A stretch of 64,000 bases of DNA from contig NZ_CP117256.1 of the NCBI RefSeq assembly GCF_003240565.2, forward strand, positions 1-64,000. The letters are read 5' to 3'. This DNA is from Rhizobium tumorigenes (GTDB lineage: Bacteria; Pseudomonadota; Alphaproteobacteria; Rhizobiales; Rhizobiaceae). Position numbers and translations under genes: made by a program. Under the pieces are notes generated by a model. It saw only the letters and a program-made list of their open reading frames with translations, did not search any database and was not told where the DNA came from. Below are positions 18,535 through 27,200 of the stretch, one piece after another; position 1 is the first letter of the stretch, and each line of letters opens with the position of its first letter.

Positions 18535-19154
18535 ACAACGACGCGGCTGATCCGAGGTCAGCGGAAACACGGGCCATTTTTCCAAGGCTTCCATATCCTG
18601 GATCAGATCCTCAACCGACTACGCGACATCAATTTGGTGCACCTGCAGGGTGGCTGGTTCATGGAGGACCTGTCCAGGTGGGTCGACTCGATCGCGCAGC
18701 ACGATAGGATCGGCTGGTCGCTTGCCCCCAAGGTCAAAGCTCCGTGGGGTGCCATTCAGGACATCGCGGATTTCGCGGCGACGCATTTCGACACGCCGAC
18801 TGACCAGCACCGGTCCGTCAAGCAACTGGGCATCGATTACACGATGCCTGAGATCGCCGCGATTATCGGCCGGGCACGCGGTAGAGAGGTGGACTATCGT
18901 TTCGTCGATATGAGCGATCGCGATGTCGAGACGGTATTCCGAGAGAAAAATTCGGGACTCTCGGACGGTGGGTCTACGATCATGACACCTTGGCTGCTCT
19001 TAACGATGGGCGTGTAAGGTTTCACGACGATCGTCCGGCGCTGCGCACGACAATGGAAGAATTCGCCAAAGACACCCTCAGGCCGTCGATCGAGAAGGCG
19101 CGGACAGATGGCGTCAAGCCAGAGACCTTCCTAACGTGGAGCTCACATAGCTAG
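18535..19154 (+). pseudogene. Remnant of NmrA-like NAD(P)-binding protein
   Basis: The reading frame HGPFFQGFHILDQIL then LVHLQGGWFMEDL then VKAPWGAIQDIADFAATHF matches the substrate half of NmrA-type atypical short-chain dehydrogenases. The N-terminal nucleotide-binding half is missing: a stop in the frame at 18532 marks the break. A second lesion lies near 18950 at a run of five A residues: the frame shifts and the C-terminus continues as WVYDHDTLAALNDGRVRF through to a stop at 19154. So the gene is 5'-truncated and frameshifted. Confidence 0.7.
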
Positions 19155-19285
19155 AGCCGTCCAGTAGGGGTCTTGGGGAACCCAGGCATGAAGCCGTGCA
19201 TCATGCCTGGACCAGATCGGTCGGCGGCGGAGCCGCTCGTCCCTTGAGGTTTAAGTGTGGTTTCCGACGCCCTTCGAAAGAGGCG

Positions 19286-20014
19286 TCAAACCTGGGCCAT
19301 ACCCCCATCGACGGCTATTTCTGCACCTGTCGTAAAGCTGCTCTCGTCACTTGCAAGGAAGAGGACTGCGGCCGCCACCTCGTCAGGTCTGCCCATACGC
19401 CCAAGAGGGATCATGCTGGACAGTGCGTCTCGGATTTCCTGTGAGGCCGCCGCCATCATCGCCGTATCGGTCGGTCCAGGGCTGACAACGTTAACGCGGA
19501 TGCCCTTGCGGGCAAGCTCGTTGGCCCATGTGCGTGTGAACGAACGGACCGCGGCCTTGGTCGCACCATAAACGCCATATCCTTTGGTGCCGATATCGCC
19601 CGCGATGGAGCCAATCAGCACTACCGTTCCGCCGGGCTTCATGATGTCGATGGCACCCTGCACCGCGAACACGAGAGATCGCACGTTCAGGCCGAATGTT
19701 CTATCGAAATGCTCCCCGGAAATATCCTCAAGGGGTGCGTATTCGGATAGGCCTGCGTTCACGACAAGCACGTCGATGCGGCCTTGCTCTGATCGTATCT
19801 GCTCCATGACGCGCTGAAGATCGGCGTCGTTGCTGGCGTCCGCTTGGATCGTGATGATGCTGCCTATGCCGACTGGGTCTGGTTCGCTTTCCGCGCCCTT
19901 GCGGCTGGTCGCGTAGACTTGCGCTCCCTCTCTGGCGAACCTCTGAGACACGGCTCCGCCGATGCCACCGGCACCGCCGATAACGAGGGAGATCTTGTTT
20001 GCTAATCTGGTCAT
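19286..20014 (-). CDS. Short-chain dehydrogenase/reductase (SDR)
   Basis: A 242-residue classical SDR oxidoreductase using NAD(P)H; substrate unknown. The Rossmann motif GGAGGIGGAV is at residues 13-22, VVNAG near 85, a catalytic Ser in VVLIGSIAG, and Tyr/Lys in VYGATKAAVRSF; the C-terminus ends FTTGAEIAVDGGMAQV as in FabG-like proteins. GGAG lies 6 bases before the ATG. It is divergent from an HxlR-type regulator, a common arrangement in which the regulator controls the reductase gene. Confidence 0.93.
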   Translation of the reverse strand: MTRLANKISLVIGGAGGIGGAVSQRFAREGAQVYATSRKGAESEPDPVGIGSIITIQADASNDADLQRVMEQIRSEQGRIDVLVVNAGLSEYAPLEDISGEHFDRTFGLNVRSLVFAVQGAIDIMKPGGTVVLIGSIAGDIGTKGYGVYGATKAAVRSFTRTWANELARKGIRVNVVSPGPTDTAMMAAASQEIRDALSSMIPLGRMGRPDEVAAAVLFLASDESSFTTGAEIAVDGGMAQV

Positions 20015-20041
20015 GTTAACTCCACCAACAATGATGAAGCT

Positions 20042-20053
20042 AGGATATATCCT
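20042..20053. promoter_or_regulatory. Possible operator between SDR and HxlR genes
   Basis: Perfect 12-bp palindrome AGGATATATCCT in the 95-bp shared promoter region, followed by TATACC and GTATATC elements. A candidate binding site for the HxlR-type regulator; inference from position. Confidence 0.45.
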
Positions 20054-20109
20054 CTATACCTACGGTCAATTACGCACTATATGTAAAGCAGATATCGAGG
20101 AGTATATCT

Positions 20110-20532
20110 ATGCCCGCGGCGAACGAAGGTCCGATCATCAAAGCTTGCACGTCTCATAGCCACAAAGCTGTCTCCGCCGAAGCGTTGCTTGACGTGGAGA
20201 GGGCGCGGCCGGTGCTTGAGCAGATCGCCAACAAGTGGTCGATTCTGATCCTCACCGTCCTGTGTACCAGGCCGTCACGGTTCAACGAGATCATGCGGCG
20301 CTTGGACGGTATCACGCACAAAGCGCTCGCCGACGCATTGAAGCGACTGGAGCGCAACGGACTGGTTCGCCGTGAAGTGCTCACCACAACGACACCGGTC
20401 GGCGTCGAATATACCATCACTTCGCTCGGCCGCTCTCTTCAGCAGCCGTTCGAGGCACTCTACGCTTGGTCAATGACTTACGGCTCGCAGCTTGAACGCG
20501 CGCAAGAAGAATACGATCGGTTTCGAGTCTAG
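20110..20532 (+). CDS. HxlR-family transcriptional regulator
   Basis: A 140-residue winged-helix regulator. The family signature is clear: ANKWSILILTVLCTRPSRFNEIMRRLDGITHKAL then LKRLERNGLVRREV and VEYTITSLGRSL, covering about residues 40-115. HxlR proteins respond to aldehydes, quinones or redox stress. GAGGAG lies 7 bases before the ATG. It is transcribed away from the SDR gene, with a palindrome between, so it probably controls that gene and itself. Confidence 0.92.
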   Translation: MPAANEGPIIKACTSHSHKAVSAEALLDVERARPVLEQIANKWSILILTVLCTRPSRFNEIMRRLDGITHKALADALKRLERNGLVRREVLTTTTPVGVEYTITSLGRSLQQPFEALYAWSMTYGSQLERAQEEYDRFRV

Positions 20533-20713
20533 CTCGGTTGGGATCGGCCGACTTTGCATCGCCCGTCCGGGTGTGACCTAGTGCCGAAAAGTTTGTCCTC
20601 GCCCTGTGTCTGTTCGCAGTCCGCCTGTACAATGGTAATTGTCAAGTGACCTAACATCGTGAAGTTTTCCCAGCTGCCTAACGGGCTGACGCTCTACGGA
20701 GCCGAGGCTTGGC

Positions 20714-21088
20714 TCAATTCGTAGGCAGTGTCCGCGCGGATAATTTATGTCCGTCAGGATCGCGAAGATAGGCAACGAATGACCCGTTCGGGCGCTTAGC
20801 GGGCGAGCTCTCGATCGCGGTACCCCCATTCGCGGTGCCCGCTGCGTGCCAAGCTAGAACTTGGTCAGGGCTGGCAGCGGCGATGCCGATGGTCCCACCG
20901 TTGGCCACGGTAGCCGGTTTACCGTCGATCGGTGTCGTAACCATCAAACGATTGCCCTCATGAGCATAGATTAGCCTGCCTCTTACATCAATCTCGCCGG
21001 GCTTTCCTCCCAATGCAAGGAAGGTGGCGTCGTAGAAGATTTTGGATCGTTGCAAGTTGTTGCTTCCGATCATGACGTGGGTGAACAT
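20714..21088 (-). CDS. VOC-superfamily (glyoxalase/bleomycin-resistance fold) protein
   Basis: A 124-residue protein of the vicinal oxygen chelate fold. MFTHVMIGSNNLQRSKIFYD opens with the metal-site His (THVMIGSNNL) and the usual helix; GTIGIAAASPDQVLAWHAAG and VAYLRDPDGHKLSA provide the second half with the typical RDPDGHKL ending. The start is set at 21088, where GGAGATGGAAG precedes the ATG; the frame extends upstream to 21319 without such support. Possible roles: glutathione-dependent dioxygenase or drug-binding protein; the substrate cannot be told. Confidence 0.88.
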   Translation of the reverse strand: MFTHVMIGSNNLQRSKIFYDATFLALGGKPGEIDVRGRLIYAHEGNRLMVTTPIDGKPATVANGGTIGIAAASPDQVLAWHAAGTANGGTAIESSPAKRPNGSFVAYLRDPDGHKLSARTLPTN

Positions 21089-21171
21089 CTTCCATCTCCA
21101 GTGGGTTGACCAACCTAACCTAGCCGTTGTGTCGCGGCAAATCGCTCGATTTGCTTCACCTGGCAACACAT

Positions 21172-21403
21172 TTTCTACGTCGCCGCGCGTGGAAAATGCT
21201 GGTCTGTCGATTACAAGGATCATCTGAAAGCACGCGGCTATCGTTGGTTCGACGGAAGCGAAGGCCGGCCGAAATCCTGGTGGATCGCGGTAGACGAGGC
21301 AACCTTGAGCCTGAGCCAAGCTACCTGCGAACCGAGATTTTCAATATCCGGAAGCTGATCCTCCGGCCGGCATCTCACGGCCTTCGACCGGTCCAGGGCC
21401 TGA
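21172..21403 (+). pseudogene. Remnant of DnaQ-like 3'-5' exonuclease C-terminus
   Basis: The frame VDYKDHLKARGYRWFDG then SEGRPKSWWIAVDE matches the C-terminal region of rhizobial DnaQ-type exonucleases. It then continues in another frame as YLRTEIF and in a third as LTAFDRSRA before a TGA at 21401-21403. Two frameshifts and loss of the catalytic N-terminal part make it non-functional. Confidence 0.6.
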
Positions 21404-21484
21404 GAAATCACCACGGCTGGTCCTGTTTTTCCCAAGGGCATGTGCCAACAAGGCTGACGTCAAGTGCCGTCATCGACCACCGCA

Positions 21485-21631
21485 CTATTCCCAGAGGTCG
21501 AGACCAGTAATTTCAATGTCGTGAGGTCGAAAGCTTTGCCTCAGCTCATGGTAGAGTTGGTCCGCTTTTGCCTTCGGCGCCTTGTTCTGGATCGTGAGGT
21601 GCGGCTGCCAATTCTGCATGTTCTGCGGAAG
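21485..21631 (-). pseudogene. Remnant of 2'-5' RNA ligase-like protein
   Basis: A 48-codon minus-strand fragment reads WQPHLTIQNKAPKAKADQL then DIEITGLDLWE and stops. This matches the C-terminal part of the 2H phosphoesterase/2'-5' RNA ligase family (second H-x-T motif HLT). An upstream in-frame TAG at 21632-21634 truncates it, so no start or first H-x-T motif remains. Confidence 0.55.
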
Positions 21632-22511
21632 CTAGAGGTACCCGTTGCTCTGGTGGATGACTACAATGTCATGCCGACGGAACTGGACATCGATAAGCCC
21701 GAGCATGTGTAGCACGATTTCAAAGTGAATTCCGGGGGCACTTTACCGTATGCCCCTCTTGTAGAATTACGTTGACAGAAGAGGGACGATTCAGAGTGGC
21801 TTAGGCAGGAGCGAGGCTCCTCCTGCAGCGGAAGTGTTGTGCTTAGACCTCAACGGGGAGCGTCCAGTCCGCAGGCCATCATATCTGAAGCAGTCGTTGA
21901 TCATCCGGCCGACATATCAAATTGTGCCTGTCGAAGTCGCGCTCTGGATGAGAAGCAGTTCCCACATTTCCCCTCGTTACAGAAAATGGCAATCCGAACG
22001 ATCCGGACGAAGGTCAGTGCGGCGTGATCGCATACCAATCCGCTCCAACCATCGGCGTTGCCAACCCAGCGCTTTTGTCTGGCATCCCTAACCCGCCCCG
22101 TCCTTGGACGGTCAACCCGCAACGGGTTGGCAGCTCCTGGGACCCCTCTGACTGCGCCGCCGAGGTGACTGCGGTGGGGTCCGGATCACAGGGGCGCAAT
22201 CGAGCGGGAGTGGGCCCCGCCACCATATGGAGCCTTACATGGAGAAATCGGCATCATGCCCATCGCAGAGAATGACGGCAATGCAGACGCCATCATCAAC
22301 GAATGCGATCCCTTCGCCTATGGAGCGGCGCATTGGCCGACCAGCCCTTCGGAGGAAGCGCGTGCCGCTTGCGCTGATGCGCGCGCAAGGGAGGCTTCGC
22401 CGCGAGCGTGTCCCGCAGATCTGCACATTGCAAACCGCGCCCTTGCGCGCTTGCACCTTCGCGGCCTGGGCGCTGACAGCCTGAACGTTCAGGAAGACGA
22501 TAGGAGGAAAT
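21632..22511. other. Gene-poor stretch before the Toprim gene
   Basis: About 880 bp. A frame starting at 22256 (MPIAENDGNADAI) has GGAG 12 bases upstream and looks coding for about 80 codons, but then runs 490 bp into the Toprim gene in another frame; I treat it as unproven. No other gene or repeat is evident. Confidence 0.4.
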
Positions 22512-23447
22512 ATGGAAAAGAAAGACATCGAAGCGCTGCGCGCCCGCGTCGGCTGCGCAGCCGTCCTCGAGCACGAGGGCTTCGCGAGAGACAGAAAAGA
22601 GAGCACGCGCCGGGCAGTCAAATTCCGCCGCGACCACGACATCGTCATTGTCATCCACGACGACAAGGGCTGGTTCGACGCCCGTTCGGAGGCCAAGGGC
22701 GATGTTTTTGCCCTTGCAAGCTATCTCCGGGGGATCGGGTTTGCCGAGGCCCGGGCGGTCGTCGGCGACCTTGCCGCGTTCCAGCCGACCGCGCGGGCCT
22801 GGAAGAAACCTTTCCGTCAGGCGCAGGTCATGGCTTCGGTGATCGCCCGCTGGAACCACAGAAGACGGCCTTCGCCTGGATCTGCGGCGTGGACGTATCT
22901 CGAGCAGCGCCGGGCGCTGCCAGGGCATATCATTTCAGCTGCGATCAAGGCCGATTTGCTTCGCGAAGGCCCCTATGGCTCGATGTGGGCAAGGCATGTC
23001 GATGAGGCCGGCGCCGTCATCGGCTGGGAAGAGCGCGGCGCCGAGTGGCGCGGGTTTTCCACCGGTGGCGCCAAGGCGCTCTTCCAGTTTGGAATGAATG
23101 ACGCTCGCCGGATCTGCGTCACAGAGGCGGCGATCGATGCGCTCAGTCTCGCCGCAATAGAGCACATAAGATCCGACAGTCTCTATGTCAGCACCGGAGG
23201 CGGGTGGTCTCCGTTGACCGCGCAGGCGTTGGAAAACCTCGCTTCCGGGGAGGGCGCGTGGCTGGTCGCGGCGACCGACAACAATGTTCAAGGTGAGGTT
23301 TTTGCCGATCGTCTGCGCCAGATGGCGGACCGCGCTGCTTGCGATTTCTCGCGGCTACGGCCGGAAGCTGAGGATTGGAATGAGGAACTGAAGGAGAGGA
23401 GGGAGAGAGGAGAGCTGCCGCATACGCGGCCAGCGCATCAAGGGTGA
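22512..23447 (+). CDS. DUF3991 and Toprim domain protein
   Basis: A 311-residue protein of the type common on rhizobial plasmids, related to the CHC2-less primase/Toprim proteins. The N-terminal part (residues 1-110, HDDKGWFDARSEAKGDVFALASYL) is the DUF3991-type region. The Toprim half has the Glu in RICVTEAAIDALSL (about residues 199-212) and AATDNNVQGEVFADRL (about 255-270); the second acidic position of the usual DND is Asn here. AGGAGG lies 6 bases upstream of the ATG. It leads a run of plasmid DNA-processing genes on the same strand. Probable role: primase-like or nicking/ligation step, not proven. Confidence 0.85.
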   Translation: MEKKDIEALRARVGCAAVLEHEGFARDRKESTRRAVKFRRDHDIVIVIHDDKGWFDARSEAKGDVFALASYLRGIGFAEARAVVGDLAAFQPTARAWKKPFRQAQVMASVIARWNHRRRPSPGSAAWTYLEQRRALPGHIISAAIKADLLREGPYGSMWARHVDEAGAVIGWEERGAEWRGFSTGGAKALFQFGMNDARRICVTEAAIDALSLAAIEHIRSDSLYVSTGGGWSPLTAQALENLASGEGAWLVAATDNNVQGEVFADRLRQMADRAACDFSRLRPEAEDWNEELKERRERGELPHTRPAHQG

Positions 23448-23579
23448 AGCTGCCGCCCGCCTGATGGCGGCCCTTGACCCGCCGCCCGCGAGGCGCCGGC
23501 TGAGGAGGGGTGATCAAAGGACTGAATAAGGAGGTCGATCAGGCTTCCGCTTCGGTCCCCAACCCCAAAGGAGCAGCCG

Positions 23580-24185
23580 ATGTTCAACCCTCCCACCATC
23601 CGTAAAGTGTTCGAAGGTGTGGCCAGCCGCCACGAGATGTATGCCCTGTTCAATCGCCACAGCCAGTCGCCTTTCGACGATAACAGGATGAATGGTACGC
23701 GATATATCGGCGAGTGGTTTGAGATATCCGAAGCCGATCACGACCACATGTTCGAGATCCTGCCGCCGCTGTTTTACCGCGGTGACATGTTCGCCATGCG
23801 CGAGTTTCTGGCCGCCAGCGTCACCAGCGTGTTCTTCGCCCTGACGATCGATGATTGGTCCCGATGGTTCCACGGCTATTGCGATCTGGGCGATCGTGAG
23901 TCGCCCAACCGGATGCGCGCCGAGATCATCACCCGCGAGTCCCGTCCGGTGCGCGCGATGAACCGACAGGAAAAACTCGATCATATCTGGAGCGCGACCG
24001 GTCCGGATTTCCGTGGTTATGCCGACGCTCGCTTTCCAGCCGATCTGCGCAATCGCCAGATCGTGCTCGTCTATCCCTCCGCTCAGGGGAAGATCTGGAA
24101 GCTGCTCGACGATCTGACCGACGAGGAGATCGCCGCCAAGCTGCCCGTACAATTCCGTCTTCTGCCGGAAACCCTCGCTGCCTGA
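23580..24185 (+). CDS. DUF1419 family protein
   Basis: A 201-residue protein recognised as the DUF1419 family of rhizobial plasmids, function unknown. Residues 20-80 contain YALFNRHSQSPFDDN and ISEADHDHMFEILPPLFYRG, both typical; the middle (FALTIDDWSRWFHGYCDL) is a further conserved block. AAAGGAG lies about 7 bases upstream of the ATG. Its constant position between the Toprim gene and the large methylase-helicase suggests a shared function in plasmid DNA handling. Confidence 0.82.
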   Translation: MFNPPTIRKVFEGVASRHEMYALFNRHSQSPFDDNRMNGTRYIGEWFEISEADHDHMFEILPPLFYRGDMFAMREFLAASVTSVFFALTIDDWSRWFHGYCDLGDRESPNRMRAEIITRESRPVRAMNRQEKLDHIWSATGPDFRGYADARFPADLRNRQIVLVYPSAQGKIWKLLDDLTDEEIAAKLPVQFRLLPETLAA

Positions 24186-24282
24186 CGGCGGCCTTCATTT
24201 CCAAACCTCTACCATCCGCAGCCTGGCAACACCGCTTCTTCCCGCGAGTGTGCCTTGGCGCGCCCACTCACAGGAGTTTTCA

Positions 24283-27200
24283 ATGGCGCATGACGATCCT
24301 TTCACCATCGACCTATTCGGCAATACAGCTCTCGCATCCGGTTTCGATCTCGGTATGCCGGCTTTCGCAGCAGACTTCGCGCCCGATATTGATATCGACC
24401 CCCGGTCCTCGACACCGGCGGCAGCCGGTCCGCTCCGCAAAGAATCGAAAACCACGCCACAGATGCGGACGAAGGTAAATTTCCGGCTGCAGGGTTCTCG
24501 CGGTCTCGCCAAGTCGTGGCGCGACCGGGCACGCGACAATATTGCCGCAATCCTGCTGGCCAACGAGATCGATCGTCACGGAGTGCCGGCCCGACCTGAA
24601 CAGCAGGCCAAGTTGATCAAGTTTACCGGCTTCGGTGCTTCGGATCTGGCCAACGGCATTTTCCGGCGTCCGGGCGACGACGCCTTTCGCAAAGGCTGGG
24701 AAGAGCTCGGTGGCAATCTTGAGAGCGCCGTAGCGCCGAGTGATTACGCGTCTTTGGCGCGTTGCACCCAATATGCCCACTTCACGCCGGAGTTTATCGT
24801 TCAGGCCATGTGGATAGGTTTGATCCGCATGGGCTTCAAGGGCGGCCGGATCCTGGAACCGGGGATCGGCACAGGCATGTTTCCGGCGCTGATGCCGGAG
24901 TCGCTTTCGACGGTGAGTCATGTCACCGGCATCGAGCTCGATCCCGTCACCGCCCGTATCGTCCGGCTGCTGCAACCGCGGGACAAAATCGTTTGCGGCG
25001 ATTTCGCGCGAATAGAGTTACCGGCGCATTTCGACTTGGCGATCGGCAACCCTCCGTTCTCCGATCGCACGGTAAAAAGCGATCCGGTCTTCCGCTCTCT
25101 CGGTTTTCGGCTGCATGACTATTTCATCGCAAAGTCAATCGACCGGCTGAAGCCGGGCGGCCTGGCCGCCTTCGTCACGTCGTCCGGCACGATGGACAAG
25201 GCCGATGCCCGCGCTCGCGAACACATCGCTGGCATGGCCGATCTCGTTGGCGCGATCCGCTTGCCCGAAGGCAGCTTTCGCGCTGACGCCGGCACGGACG
25301 TCGTTGTCGATCTTCTCTTCTTCCGGAAGCGCCGAACCGGCGAGCCGGCTGGAGACGACAGTTGGCTCGATCTCGCAGATGTCCAGGTGGAAGGCGAGGG
25401 CGGTTGCGTCCGTGTTAACAGGTGGTTCGCGGAGCATCCCGACATGGTGCTGGGCCGCCATGCCATCACCTCAGGTCCCTTCGGCGAGACTTATGCCTGC
25501 CTCCCGATCGGGGATGATCTCGAAACGAGCCTGAACGCCACGATCGGTCAGTTGCCCGCCGGCATCTACGCCGGTGAGGCGTCCACAATTGACTTCGCCC
25601 TTGAGGACGAAGTCGCGGAAGCCATGGCAGAGCGCCCGGATGATCCAAAGGTTCGCGAAGGCAGCTATTTCATCGCCAAAGGCGCGGTCTTGATGCAGGT
25701 GGTGGACGGCGTCGCGGTTCCGCTGGAGATCAGGAAGGGTCGCAGCCGCGATGGCATCTTCGTCAAGCATGCGCTGATCATCCGCAAGCTCATCCCGATC
25801 CGCGATGCGGTCCGCTTGGTGCTCAAGCTTCAGGAGTGCGATCAACCATGGCAGACGGCCCAGGTATCACTGCGCATCGCCTGGTCGAGCTTCGTACGAG
25901 AATTCGGGCCGATCAACTTCACCACCGTCTCGACATCGGAAGATCCGGAAACCGGTGAGACCAGGGAGGTCCATCGCCGGCCCAACATCGTGCCTTTCCG
26001 CGACGATCCTGATTGCTGGCTGGTGGCCTCGATCGAAGACTACGATCTGGAGACCAACACCGCCAAACCCGGCCCGATCTTCACCGAACGGGTGATCGCC
26101 CCGCCGGCGGCACCGGTCATCACGTCTGCTGTCGATGCGCTCGCCGTGGTGCTCAATGAACGCGGCCATGTCGATCCCGATCACATCGCCGAACTGCTGC
26201 ACCGTAACGTGGAGGATGTGGTCGGCGCGTTGGGCGACGCCATCTTCCGCAATCCGTCCGACGGCTCCTGGCAGATGGCCGATGCCTATCTCTCCGGTCC
26301 AATTCGGGCGAAGCTTGCTGTTGCCCGCGCGGCCGCCGAGCTCGATCCAATCTTCTCGCGCAACGTGACGGCCTTGGAGCGCGTCCAACCTGCCGATCTC
26401 AGGCCCTCCGACATCACCGCGCGCCTTGGCGCGCCATGGATCCCGGCCGATGACGTTGTCGCCTTCATCAAGGAGACGATGGACGCCGACATCTCCATTC
26501 ATCATTTGCCGGAATTGGCGACCTGGACGGTCAACGCCCGCCAACTGGAATGGTCGGCATCAGGCACGACCGAATGGGGCACCCACCGCCGCCATGCCGG
26601 CCAGCTCCTGTCCGATGCGCTGAACTCTTGCCTGCCGCAGATCTTCGACACGGTTCGGGACGCAGAGGTCGAGCGCCGGGTGCTGAACACGGTGGAGACG
26701 GAAGCCGCCAAGGAAAAGCTCGCCAAGATCAAGTCCGCCTTCCAGTCGTGGATCTGGTCGGATGCGGATCGCACCGACCGGTTGGCCCGGATCTATAACG
26801 ACACCTTCAACAACATCGCGCCGCGAGCCTTCAACGGCGATCATCTCCAACTGCCGGGCGCCTCAGGCGCCTTCTCTCTTTATGGGCATCAGAAACGCGG
26901 GATCTGGCGGGTTATTTCGGCAGGTAGCACCTATCTCGCCCATGCCGTGGGCGCCGGCAAGACGCTGACCATGGCGGCCGCCATCATGGAACAGCGCCGG
27001 CTGGGCCTGATCAACAAGGCGATGCTGGTCGTGCCCGGCCATTGCCTCGCCCAGGCCGCGCGCGAGTTTCTGGCGCTCTATCCCAATGCCCGCATCCTGG
27101 TTGCCGACGAGACCAACTTCGTCAGGGAAAAGCGCCATCGCTTCCTGTCACGGGCCGCGACCGCCAAGTGGGATGCCATCATCATCACCCACTCGGCGTT

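Noticed and set aside
22256..23005. Plus-strand frame beginning with a plausible start upstream of the Toprim gene
   Set aside because: It overlaps the Toprim gene by almost 500 bases in another frame and turns Arg-rich there; at most the first 80 codons could be a relic.
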